A model generated the notes under the pieces. It saw only the letters and a list, made by a program, of their open reading frames with translations, did not search any database and was not told where the DNA came from. DNA of 64,000 bases from a bacterium (lineage in GTDB: Bacteria; Bacteroidota; Ignavibacteria; Kapaibacteriales; UBA7675): positions 1-64,000 of the forward strand of contig JAUIKM010000018.1 of NCBI GenBank assembly GCA_030430495.1. The letters run 5' to 3'. Both the position numbers and the translations under genes were made by a program. Shown here piece after piece: positions 7,941 to 15,142 of this stretch (its first letter is position 1; every line of letters starts with the position of its first letter).

Positions 7941-9512
7941 ATGAATGGATCCGCAATTCATCATCTGAAAATCAAACTCACTGCTGAACTCTATAACTCC
8001 ATTCGAGAACACTTGCTCAAAGACCAAACGGAGCAAATCTGTTACCTTTTTGGGCATACGGTGCGGTACAAGAACACGTGCATTCTATTGCCGCACAAGG
8101 CTCTGTCTATGCAGGATGAGAAAGGCAAGCTCGAACGAAGCAAGGGGCATGTTCACCTTGCCAAAGAGTTAGTTCAACAAGTACACAAGAGATTTATAGA
8201 TAGTGAATATACTGCAATCATCAAATGTCACAGTCATCCGTTCGAAAAAGGCAATGTCTGGTTCTCTTCGGTTGACTTAAACGATGACAGACATGAGCAT
8301 ACGTACTTACAAACCGAGGCTCCAAAAGAACGAGTCTCAAAGAATCGGGACGCAACCGTTATAGCGGCATCAATGGTTTTTGGACAGGAAACTATTGCAG
8401 CTCATAGATATGATTGCAAAGCCAAGTCTTTTCAGGCGGTGGAGCAAATATCTATTATTGGAGAACCGGTTCAAAACATTACCCCAACGAATAGAGACTG
8501 TAAACCGCCAGAGGATGATAATGGACGAGGTGAACTTTTTACTCGGCATGTTTTAGCCTTTGGTGAACTCGGGCAGAGAGTGTTATCAAACACTCACGTA
8601 TGTCTCGTCGGTGTGGGTGGTGTTGGTTCAATCGTCGCTGAAGGCTTAGTGCGGCTTGGCGTTCGTTCGCTTACCCTGATTGATCCTGACGTAATCGAAG
8701 AACACAACCTCAATCGGTGGCAAGGTGGCCGAAAGCGTGACATCGGAAAGCCAAAAGTGAAAGTATGCAAGCAGCGTCTAAACTCCACCTTGCCTTCTCT
8801 CACCATCCATGCTTTACAAGCCTCACTCTTCTCGAAAGAGGCTGTGAATGCACTGAAACAATGTGATGTCATTATCGGAGGCACTGACACCCATGAGAGT
8901 CGTTATTTCCTCAACCGCTTGTCGCTTCAATACCTCATTCCGTACTTTGACGCCGGCACACTAATTGACGGCTCGGAGGGAAATGTCAACGCCTTGAACA
9001 TTCGAATGGCGACCATATTACCTGGTGTGACGAGATGTATGGATTGTAGCCACATTGACTACTACGACCGGCAACAGGTACATCATGCGTTTCTCGACCA
9101 AGAGGCTCTGAAGAACTTCAAAGCACGAGGATATATAAAAGGTGACGAGGAAAGCCCGGCTCCTTCGGTTTACCCACTGAATATGAGTATTGCCAGCTTT
9201 GTGCTTCTTGAAGTGTTGAACCTATTCACCGGATACAAACCGTTCAGCTGGAACGTGTTTGTCGATCTTCTGCAAATGAACGATGATTCAGATGAGAAGT
9301 CCAAATCACCAAAGCGAGTTTTGACGACCAAGGAACCAGAAGCCAAATCAGATTTATGCCTCAACTGTAACATTTACCGTGGCTCCGGAGACAGTGAGAA
9401 TCTTGATTGGTTTACTGATCGCAATCGGCGAGTCAGCTTGCCAGTGATCAAGGAGTCCCAAGTAGCTTGTGTCAACACAGAAACAAACACATTAACACTC
9501 GCCACGGATTGA
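7941..9512 (+). CDS. JAB metalloprotease-E1 (ThiF) fusion protein
   Basis: A 523-residue two-domain enzyme. The N-terminal JAB/MPN domain (about 20-165) has the zinc motif HSHP (His97, His99) followed by SSVD. Such JAMM proteases trim or remove ubiquitin-like proteins. The second domain (about 200-440) is an E1/ThiF adenylation domain: GVGGVGS near 223, LIDPDVIEEHNLNR, and a DAGT segment. A CMDC pair (near 368) and CLNC pair (near 474) probably bind structural zinc. Together the domains would process and adenylate a ubiquitin-like protein for the E2-like partner encoded 35 bp upstream. Fused E1-JAB enzymes beside an E2 are known from bacterial ubiquitin-like loci; related CBASS Cap2/Cap3 and Bil systems act in phage defence. 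The following membrane-protein gene starts 10 bp after the stop. Confidence 0.85.
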   Translation: MNGSAIHHLKIKLTAELYNSIREHLLKDQTEQICYLFGHTVRYKNTCILLPHKALSMQDEKGKLERSKGHVHLAKELVQQVHKRFIDSEYTAIIKCHSHPFEKGNVWFSSVDLNDDRHEHTYLQTEAPKERVSKNRDATVIAASMVFGQETIAAHRYDCKAKSFQAVEQISIIGEPVQNITPTNRDCKPPEDDNGRGELFTRHVLAFGELGQRVLSNTHVCLVGVGGVGSIVAEGLVRLGVRSLTLIDPDVIEEHNLNRWQGGRKRDIGKPKVKVCKQRLNSTLPSLTIHALQASLFSKEAVNALKQCDVIIGGTDTHESRYFLNRLSLQYLIPYFDAGTLIDGSEGNVNALNIRMATILPGVTRCMDCSHIDYYDRQQVHHAFLDQEALKNFKARGYIKGDEESPAPSVYPLNMSIASFVLLEVLNLFTGYKPFSWNVFVDLLQMNDDSDEKSKSPKRVLTTKEPEAKSDLCLNCNIYRGSGDSENLDWFTDRNRRVSLPVIKESQVACVNTETNTLTLATD

Positions 9513-9522
9513 GGATTATAAA

Positions 9523-10131
9523 ATGATTGTGTTTGCTGTCGTTCCAATTTTTTTACTCGTATTTGCCCTGCCTTCCTTTCTCGAACACCGGAAGAACAGA
9601 GCGATATTAAGTTTGGATACAATTCAAGAGACGGTTCGAAACGACAGAGAGTATGTATTAACAAAACGCCTCTACGCCAGTTGTTTTGTCACGATCGGTT
9701 TGAGTTTTCTCATCTCACTGTCTGACCTTAACTCTCTGCCGGGAAATGCGAGTTCTCAAATTCTTACGAGTCTCATCCTGCCATGTATTCAAGTGATAGC
9801 GATATGGAGTCTCATTTATTCACTTGATCGAGCATTGATTACGGCTGTCCGTTTCAATTACTTTTCTCTTACTATTGGCGGTGTTGTGTTTCTCGTAATA
9901 GGTATCGCACTTGTAAAATCAGTTTTACCCTTCACAAGTTCCTTGGAATACTTAGCTCTAAGCATTGGCTTCACTCAATACCTGATTTTTCTCTTCGGTA
10001 CAATTGCACACGTAAAGACCGTTAAACGAGCCAGAGGTGAATTGAGAGAACTTCTTTTGAATCTGCAGAGAGAGGAATTATCTACAGCTGAAAGAGCAAA
10101 TGATACATTAAACAGGTCTGAATATACATGA
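9523..10131 (+). CDS. Membrane protein in the ubiquitin-like conjugation operon
   Basis: A 202-residue integral membrane protein with about four to five hydrophobic spans (roughly 1-17, 50-68, 82-105, 112-133, 142-163) and a basic, coiled C-terminal tail (165-202). I recognise no family. It starts 10 bp after the JAB-E1 gene, so the two are almost certainly co-transcribed. This could give the conjugation system a membrane target or effector, or it could belong to the transfer genes further right. Confidence 0.75.
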   Translation: MIVFAVVPIFLLVFALPSFLEHRKNRAILSLDTIQETVRNDREYVLTKRLYASCFVTIGLSFLISLSDLNSLPGNASSQILTSLILPCIQVIAIWSLIYSLDRALITAVRFNYFSLTIGGVVFLVIGIALVKSVLPFTSSLEYLALSIGFTQYLIFLFGTIAHVKTVKRARGELRELLLNLQREELSTAERANDTLNRSEYT

Positions 10132-10164
10132 CCAATCAATTTCCACCTGAAAAAGGAAACATGC

Positions 10165-10356
10165 ATGGCAGAACCATCAGAATCTCCGAAAAGTCCTGAA
10201 AAGGAAGTGGATGACTTAACACAACTCAGATACGCCGTTGGTAACGGCTATCAAAGCCTGAAAAAGGCGTACGCCATTATCAAGAAAATTGAACGCGAGC
10301 AAGGTTTGGAGCAAACAAAACTCATTTCCGAACCAGAACAGGAAAAGGAACGCTAA
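10165..10356 (+). CDS. Small acidic-basic helical protein
   Basis: A 63-residue charged protein predicted as one helical hairpin (residues 16-50), with a Pro/Ser/Glu-rich start. A purine-rich ribosome binding site (GAAAAAGGAAAC) lies just upstream. Its middle (VDDLTQLRYAVG ... EREQGLEQTK) weakly resembles the small protein at 10814-11017 (DVDLKTLQDAVG ... REIRRQQLEQSK), so the two may be diverged paralogs. Function unknown; the position is between the conjugation module and the coupling protein. Confidence 0.6.
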   Translation: MAEPSESPKSPEKEVDDLTQLRYAVGNGYQSLKKAYAIIKKIEREQGLEQTKLISEPEQEKER

Positions 10357-10420
10357 AGAGTCCCCCCATTCTAATCGTGAAAGGCCGTGTACGTGGTGCT
10401 TTTCACTGTTTAGTAATGGA

Positions 10421-10488
10421 TCGTTGGCACTCCGGCTGCCTTGACGGTAAATTTTCGAAGGCTCCGAATGGGTAGCCGAGTCCAACGA
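10421..10488 (+). ncRNA. Long imperfect hairpin upstream of zinc-ribbon gene
   Basis: 10421-10437 pairs with 10474-10488 (TCGTTGG ... CCAACGA, continuing AGT/ACT and AGCC/GGCT with two one-base bulges). The internal part is about 36 nt. It sits in the 190-bp gap before the zinc-ribbon gene. It could be a leader RNA structure or a processing site. No T-run follows, so a terminator is unlikely. Confidence 0.35.
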
Positions 10489-10549
10489 ATTTGTTCGCTG
10501 AATGTATCCATAGCCCACAGATCTATTAACACAAAACTTGGAGTCAAAC

Positions 10550-10759
10550 ATGAAACTCTTCAAAGAACCTCAACTCCGTGAGGGTGGTAAATGTCCTTAT
10601 TGCATTAAACGGAAACCAAAAACTGGGATCGTCGGCCACATGCACTTCGTTAAAAACACCGTGATTGCAGGCTACAACTATCCTGTTCTTTTATGTACTC
10701 AGTGTGGTTTTAAGGCCAGACAAGAACACCCTGACGGTAAAGCTAAGGTTGGTAAATGA
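10550..10759 (+). CDS. Small zinc-ribbon protein
   Basis: A 69-residue protein starting at ATG 10550 with a GGAG-like site just before. CPYC (near 14) and CTQC (near 47) are spaced for one zinc ribbon, with a hydrophobic strand (YNYPVLLC) leading into the second pair. It resembles small treble-clef or rubredoxin-like proteins found near bacterial transfer genes, but no family is named with confidence. The position between the ubiquitin-like module and the coupling protein may be meaningful because zinc ribbons occur as RING-like partners in such loci. That is speculation. Confidence 0.65.
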   Translation: MKLFKEPQLREGGKCPYCIKRKPKTGIVGHMHFVKNTVIAGYNYPVLLCTQCGFKARQEHPDGKAKVGK

Positions 10760-10813
10760 TTCAATTGATATTGTTTCTCAATGCCTCAATTTATTAACAC
10801 AAGAATTTGCACT

Positions 10814-11017
10814 ATGAATGATCCCAACCAAGACGTTGATCTCAAAACCCTTCAGGATGCCGTTGGCATTCTTAAGAAACAACAAGAATCGTATCGCGGT
10901 TTTGCGGCGGCAATGGGCTATTTGATCGAGATCGGAGAGCGTGAAATCCGGCGACAACAATTGGAACAATCCAAAGCTCCAAAAGATCAGGAAATTGGCC
11001 GTACGTTGTCATGGTGA
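10814..11017 (+). CDS. Small helical protein translationally coupled to the coupling protein
   Basis: A 67-residue protein from ATG 10814. It is helical and Gln/Lys/Arg-rich, with a central AAMGYLIEIGER stretch. Its stop overlaps the start of the VirD4-like gene by 7 bp, so the two are translationally coupled and it probably acts in transfer. It has weak similarity to the protein at 10165-10356. No family recognised. Confidence 0.65.
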   Translation: MNDPNQDVDLKTLQDAVGILKKQQESYRGFAAAMGYLIEIGEREIRRQQLEQSKAPKDQEIGRTLSW

Positions 11018-12606
11018 TGCCAGAACCATACATCGCCATAGCACCCTTGCTACTTGATCCGATAGCGTCGCTCTTGGGACTTATCGTTTCTTGCTGGATT
11101 CTCTATAGTCTGGTCAAATGGATATTGTTTTCCAAGACTCCTACCGTTCCAATCGATTTTGAGACTGCCTTTCGGTTGGTCTTCAAATGCATTGGTTGGC
11201 TTTTTCGCTCAATCCGTAAGGTGTTCGGCTGGCTCTTTCAAAAAGCCGGAAAGCTCCTTTCGTTCAAGTCCAGTACGATTTACGGTTCGGCAAACTGGCT
11301 TCTAGGCAAAGAAAAACGAAAGCTTCTATCCAAAAGCAATGATGGTTTGTTTATCAATGGCATTGAACGCATTTCCGAACAAAGCAGCTTCAATCATCTG
11401 TTGATCGTTGGCCCAAGCGGTAAAGGAAAATCAAGTACTTTTTTCATGGTGAATGCCGGTAATATGTCGGGGCAATCGTTTGTCTGCACCGATCCCAAAG
11501 GTGAAATCGCTGACTTGGTCATTCCTCAGCTTACGTCTCTTGGTTATACCATTCGATGGTTTAATCTGAGCGATCCACGTCACTCACATGTGTTTAATCC
11601 ACTGGACTATGTCACCTCGTATTCCGAAGTGCGTCAATTGGCAAACATTTTGGTCGAAGCGAAATATTCGAAAGCAACGGGCGACCAAATCTACTGGAAT
11701 AGTGGTGCGGAACGATTGATCGGAGTCCTCCTGTGGCTGGTAAAACATTTGGAACCGGAACATCAGCACTTGGGGAGGGTGGCTCAGTTTCTCGCCATGC
11801 TCCGGACGGACGAACAAGAGAAAGTGGAACAACTGATTATTCGGCACCTTGATGATGATCGCTTTCGGATCTACAAGTCTTGGACGGGTGAACCAGAAAA
11901 GAGCCGTGACGGAATGTTAAGTACGGCTCGCATCGTCCTTGACGCGTTCTTTGATGACAATCTCTTGGCGGTCACTTCTGGTCGTGATTCATTAAACATT
12001 CATAGTATGCGGTCGCATTCGATCGCTCTATTTTTAACGATACCAACGTTTCGTTTGGATTACTACGGCTTCATTCTCACGTTGCTCTACAAGTTCTTGT
12101 TTGACTTCTGCTGTGGTCATCAGCCTCGGAAAGAAGATAAACCTATCTATTTTTTGCTTGATGAGTTTGCAAACATTCCGAAGGTGCCGGGCTTTCAGAA
12201 TATCATTTCCTACGCTCGGTCGTTTCATGTGAGTCTGTCTCTTGGAGTGCAGTCACTAAAACAGCTGTCTTCTCTGTATGGGACGGCAGACGCAGAAACC
12301 GTACTGGAAAATTGTGCGAGTAAAATCTATTTGCCAGGCATCCAGAACTACGAGACCACTCAGCAAATTTCTCTTACGCTTGGTAATAGGACACTTCATC
12401 ACCGGGAAACTGGCTTTCAACTCGATACAGCCAGAGAAACTGAAAAGCAACGGCCTTTGATGACTCCGGACGAAGTCCGCAGAATGGCAGACGATCAAAT
12501 GCTTTTCCTCTATAGCAACCACAAACCGCTCTTGCTCAAGGCGACTCGCTACTATGAAAATAAAGCGTTCCTCAAGCGAATGCGTACCGCACGAAAGGAA
12601 CGATGA
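11011..12606 (+). CDS. Type IV coupling protein (VirD4/TraG family)
   Basis: A 531-residue membrane ATPase that links the relaxase-DNA complex to a type IV secretion channel. The N terminus has a hydrophobic span (about 12-38). The nucleotide-binding domain shows Walker A GPSGKGKSS (near 135), TDPKGE, and Walker B FLLDEFANI (near 378), followed by the RSFHVSLSLGVQSLKQL helix typical of TraG/VirD4. The length is close to that of shorter family members. The start overlaps the preceding small gene. Its presence with relaxase, MobC and integrase shows a transferable element. VirB4-like and other channel genes are not in the window, so it may use another element's channel or have one to the left. 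Confidence 0.93.
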   Translation: MVMPEPYIAIAPLLLDPIASLLGLIVSCWILYSLVKWILFSKTPTVPIDFETAFRLVFKCIGWLFRSIRKVFGWLFQKAGKLLSFKSSTIYGSANWLLGKEKRKLLSKSNDGLFINGIERISEQSSFNHLLIVGPSGKGKSSTFFMVNAGNMSGQSFVCTDPKGEIADLVIPQLTSLGYTIRWFNLSDPRHSHVFNPLDYVTSYSEVRQLANILVEAKYSKATGDQIYWNSGAERLIGVLLWLVKHLEPEHQHLGRVAQFLAMLRTDEQEKVEQLIIRHLDDDRFRIYKSWTGEPEKSRDGMLSTARIVLDAFFDDNLLAVTSGRDSLNIHSMRSHSIALFLTIPTFRLDYYGFILTLLYKFLFDFCCGHQPRKEDKPIYFLLDEFANIPKVPGFQNIISYARSFHVSLSLGVQSLKQLSSLYGTADAETVLENCASKIYLPGIQNYETTQQISLTLGNRTLHHRETGFQLDTARETEKQRPLMTPDEVRRMADDQMLFLYSNHKPLLLKATRYYENKAFLKRMRTARKER

Positions 12607-12609
12607 ACG

Positions 12610-12894
12610 ATGGATGAAATCGTGCTGATACCTATTCCATTGGAAGAGTTCAAAGAATTCGTGTCGAATACGGTTCATGAAGCTCTGTCACAATTGAATG
12701 AGGCAAAATCAGCTCCACTTCCAGAAGATGAATTCATTACGATAGATGAAGTCTGTCAGCTCTTAAAACGGAGTCGTCCGACGATTCACAAGTGGAAACG
12801 GAAGGGCATTCTTCCTTTCTACCGGCTTGAAGGAAATGTGTATTTCAAAAAAAGCGAGGTGATGGATATTCCGAAGAAAGTGAGTATCCGATGA
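12610..12894 (+). CDS. Helix-turn-helix (MerR/excisionase-like) DNA-binding protein
   Basis: A 94-residue protein. After an acidic N-terminal helix, residues 43-94 form an HTH_17-type winged helix: FITIDEVCQLLKRSRPTIHK then WKRKGILPFYRLEGNVYFKKSEV. Such proteins serve as excisionases or small regulators on Bacteroidota mobile elements. It starts 4 bp after the coupling protein stop, so it is in the same operon. Either excision control or transfer gene regulation is plausible. Confidence 0.85.
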   Translation: MDEIVLIPIPLEEFKEFVSNTVHEALSQLNEAKSAPLPEDEFITIDEVCQLLKRSRPTIHKWKRKGILPFYRLEGNVYFKKSEVMDIPKKVSIR

Positions 12895-13003
12895 GATGAA
12901 TGCTCCAAAGCTTAATCATCGAAAAATAACAATGTGCCAAGCATTTCAGACGAAGTTACCACGAATGAGTTCAACAGCATCCTTGGGAATTGAGATCCAT
13001 ATC

Positions 13004-13387
13004 TCATGAATGCAAAGACACGTACTCACGTCGCAGAGCTTTAGGCTTCCACTGCTGATACAAGGCATGTACCGCCGAATCGGAAAACCAGATTCGACTA
13101 TCACAATAATTCGTATAGACCTGATACTCAATTTCAGACATGTGGTAGATGTCGGTCATTTGCCGAATGGTATCATCGTTTGCTGAGAGAAATGACTCGG
13201 CAATGTACCGATAGGCTTCATGGATGATGTGATTGATGTTGATGACAACCACATGTCTATGTGACTGTAGAACATCGGCAATCGAGAAGTCAATTTGGTA
13301 GCGGTCTACGAGTTTATCCAAGTAATGAAGATCTTGTGGTTTACAATGGAGAAGTTCGCACAGATACTGTTGAGTGGTAGTCGTCAT
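13004..13387 (-). CDS. Hypothetical protein
   Basis: A 127-residue frame from ATG 13387 (MTTTTQQYL); the longer open frame to 13471 is not needed. Predicted mixed helical, His/Tyr-rich, with no signal peptide or known motif. Its 3' end faces the HTH gene on the opposite strand with about 110 bp between. I do not recognise it. Confidence 0.55.
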   Translation of the reverse strand: MTTTTQQYLCELLHCKPQDLHYLDKLVDRYQIDFSIADVLQSHRHVVVININHIIHEAYRYIAESFLSANDDTIRQMTDIYHMSEIEYQVYTNYCDSRIWFSDSAVHALYQQWKPKALRREYVSLHS

Positions 13388-13720
13388 GATGTCATGAGAT
13401 ATAAAAAATAATGTGTCTCGGAAGTACCAGACGCCAAAATCAAAAAGTCTATGTGGAGACTTGTAGCACATCGACTTTTTGATGCGTGTGGTAATGTCTT
13501 TGCATTATTTCATTCTTGTTCTCATGACATGGAATGTAGAACGAAACAGTTTTGAGTGCGTTCTTGTAATTGTCTCGGATTAGGGACGAGAATTACTACA
13601 AAATTGACCTTGTGATGATTCATGAAAAAGCCTTGTTCAACAATGGAACAAGGCTTAAGACTTTGGACGGCGACATTCGTATAACTTCTGAATGAGCATC
13701 GAATGCAAGCACAGGACTCT
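13388..13720. other. 330-bp gap with a terminator
   Basis: AT-rich stretch between two minus-strand genes. It holds the strong terminator at 13623-13656. An 86-codon frame spanning 13522-13782 was rejected because the terminator lies inside it. Confidence 0.5.
13623..13656 (-). terminator. Rho-independent terminator
   Basis: AAGCCTTGTTC (13628-13638) and GAACAAGGCTT (13646-13656) form a perfect 11-bp stem with a 7-nt loop. On the minus strand a U-run follows (A-run 13625-13629 on plus). It ends the DnaJ-like and hypothetical gene pair transcribed leftward from 14641. Confidence 0.85.
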
Positions 13721-14158
13721 TCAACTTCTTTGACCGTGCCAATTCCAAACAGGAACTGCGGTTTTGTACCGATCATTTTCATGTGGGTTTAATATACCTT
13801 GCCACCACCAAGACGGAACAGGACACGATACACCGGTAAAGAAAAGCTCGGAGGTAGAGATGTTTGAAACGGTCAAGGCACCAGAGACCCTCACTTTTTT
13901 GATATCTCCAAAACAACTGAGTTTGTCCCACCAAGTAGCAATCATTCGAAAGGTAACCCGGTATTGTTTTTGGGGTACACCAATCGTCCCATTGAGAACT
14001 CCAATATCAGAGTAGCAAAATGGCTTTGGCGACGTTTCATCTATGAAGCGAATAGCGTCGCCGGGCATCGGAGTCGTTGGAAGTTCACAAATAATCATAT
14101 CTAATTGTTCCTCAAGAATTTCATCTATAAAACAGAAGTGATTAACAAAAACAGTCAC
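13721..14158 (-). CDS. Hypothetical protein downstream of the J-domain gene
   Basis: A 145-residue protein, probably beta-rich, with a conspicuous VPSWWWQGIL stretch near the C terminus. No signal peptide and no recognised family. Its start is 3 bp after the stop of the J-domain gene, so the pair is co-transcribed and ends at the terminator 13623-13656. It may work with the J protein, but nothing in the sequence says how. Confidence 0.65.
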   Translation of the reverse strand: MTVFVNHFCFIDEILEEQLDMIICELPTTPMPGDAIRFIDETSPKPFCYSDIGVLNGTIGVPQKQYRVTFRMIATWWDKLSCFGDIKKVRVSGALTVSNISTSELFFTGVSCPVPSWWWQGILNPHENDRYKTAVPVWNWHGQRS

Positions 14159-14161
14159 CGT

Positions 14162-14641
14162 TCACCGTTTTAGAGTTTTTCGTTCCTCGCCCTTTTGAAA
14201 TTCCACCGATCCGTACTTCTCTCGAATCCAGTTGAGAGGCTTGGGAGTTCGGTTGTGGGACTTCTCATTTTTCGATCGCCAGTACCAGCACTTCTTTTTA
14301 GGTGCAAAAAAGTATCCTGATTCTTTGAGCTGTTTTCGATGAGCAAATGTGTTTCCAGTAATCCATATCCATCGTCCGGCGATTTCAATGGTAATGCCAA
14401 CAATCGCTACAATCTTTCCGATTTGATCGATAATTTCTTGCTCGATTTCCATTTCATCAACCACCTCGTCTTCGACCATTCCCGACTTGCGTTTCAGTTT
14501 TTCGAGAACTTCTCGATACTGAGCATTAATCGTCTGCATCGTTTTGGTTTCACCGCCAACGTCAGGATGGTGTTGAAGGCAGAGTTCTCGATACAGCCGT
14601 TTCGCCTCGTCTTCCGAGTTTACATTCTGGAAGAAATTCAT
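14162..14641 (-). CDS. J-domain (DnaJ-like) protein
   Basis: A 159-residue protein from ATG 14641. Residues 1-50 form a J domain with the HPD tripeptide (LCLQHHPDVGGE) needed to stimulate Hsp70/DnaK. The middle is acidic, with a hydrophobic helix (IVAIVGITIEIAGRWIWITG). The C-terminal part ends in a motif seen in phage and plasmid J-like proteins: LKESGYFFAPKKKCWYWR. Such proteins are common on conjugative elements and may recruit host chaperones. It forms an operon with the next gene downstream. Confidence 0.8.
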   Translation of the reverse strand: MNFFQNVNSEDEAKRLYRELCLQHHPDVGGETKTMQTINAQYREVLEKLKRKSGMVEDEVVDEMEIEQEIIDQIGKIVAIVGITIEIAGRWIWITGNTFAHRKQLKESGYFFAPKKKCWYWRSKNEKSHNRTPKPLNWIREKYGSVEFQKGEERKTLKR

Positions 14642-14878
14642 GTACAAGCCCTCGGTCTTTTTTTCACCGTGTCGTTCCGTAGATACATGAAATAAAAATG
14701 AAGTTTGGTACAACGGTACATCTTCTCACTCCAAAATTTGGTGTGTTAAATAGTTAAAGAGCGACTCAAGCTTAGTGAATGCAGGCAGGAGGGAACATTG
14801 AAAAGTTTCAACCAATTCAGAAGGCTTCTCAAAGAGTCCGATGTTTCAGATTCGACTCGTAGAAGTGGGTGGAATTTG

Positions 14879-14907
14879 TTGACATTCTAAATCGGTTGAA
14901 GTACACT
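14879..14907 (+). promoter_or_regulatory. Sigma70-like promoter for a small RNA
   Basis: TTGACA (14879-14884), a 17-bp spacer, then TACACT (14902-14907). It points right toward a short transcript that ends at the hairpin 14957-14983 and toward the tRNA-like gene. The fit to the sigma70 consensus is close. Activity is inferred. Confidence 0.55.
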
Positions 14908-14913
14908 ATAAGT

Positions 14914-14984
14914 ACAACCGGCGTGTAGTTTAACTACATATCGTGGGTGACGACAATAAGCCTTGCGGAAGCGAGGCTTTTTGA
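14914..14984 (+). ncRNA. Candidate small RNA with antisense match to the tRNA-like gene
   Basis: About 70 nt from the predicted start to a terminator hairpin: AAGCCTTGC, GGAA tetraloop, GCGAGGCTT, then TTTT. Inside are GTGTAGTTTAAC (14923-14934), also present in the D arm of the tRNA-like gene, and TCGTGGGTGACGA (14941-14953), which is the exact reverse complement of 15048-15060 in that gene's anticodon region. The RNA could therefore pair with the tRNA-like transcript. Alternatively it is a rearranged partial duplicate of the tRNA gene. Confidence 0.45.
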
Positions 14985-15015
14985 TACAGTAAACACGCCT
15001 CTGGTGGAGATCGGA

Positions 15016-15091
15016 GGGGGTGTAGTTTAACGGCAAAACACGTCGGCTCGTCACCCACGAGATGCGAGTTCGACTCTCGTCGCCTCCACCA
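15016..15091 (+). tRNA. tRNA-like gene with an irregular anticodon arm
   Basis: The acceptor stem GGGGGTG (15016-15022) pairs fully with CGCCTCC (15081-15087) with two wobbles, followed by A and an encoded CCA. The D stem GTTT/AAAC has a GG in its loop. The T arm GCGAG-TTCGACT-CTCGT is canonical. The anticodon stem (15042-15046 with 15054-15058) has one C-C mismatch and a 7-nt loop CTCGTCA with T33, giving anticodon CGT (Thr). An alternative reading with an enlarged loop gives GTC (Asp). There is one extra base before the anticodon stem. It may be a functional unusual tRNA or a decaying one carried by the element. Confidence 0.65.
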
Positions 15092-15104
15092 TCGGAGGCA
15101 CTAG

Positions 15105-15136
15105 AAAAAAGCCCACTTCACTGGTGAAGTAGGCTT
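15105..15136 (-). terminator. Rho-independent terminator of the DUF932 gene
   Basis: AGCC(C)ACTTCA / TGAAGT(A)GGCT with a CTGG loop (15110-15135). Six A at 15105-15110 make the U-run on the minus strand. It lies 8 bp past the stop of the leftward gene at 15143-16300. Confidence 0.8.
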
Positions 15137-15142
15137 CGGCGT

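Noticed and set aside
13522-13782. 86-codon minus-strand frame with a CxxC
   Set aside because: A perfect 11-bp terminator with U-run (13623-13656) lies inside it, and it overlaps the better-supported gene at 13721-14158.
15016-15091. Second tmRNA fragment or att copy
   Set aside because: The T arm and acceptor differ from 23718-23750 and the full cloverleaf is present, so it is a separate tRNA-like gene.
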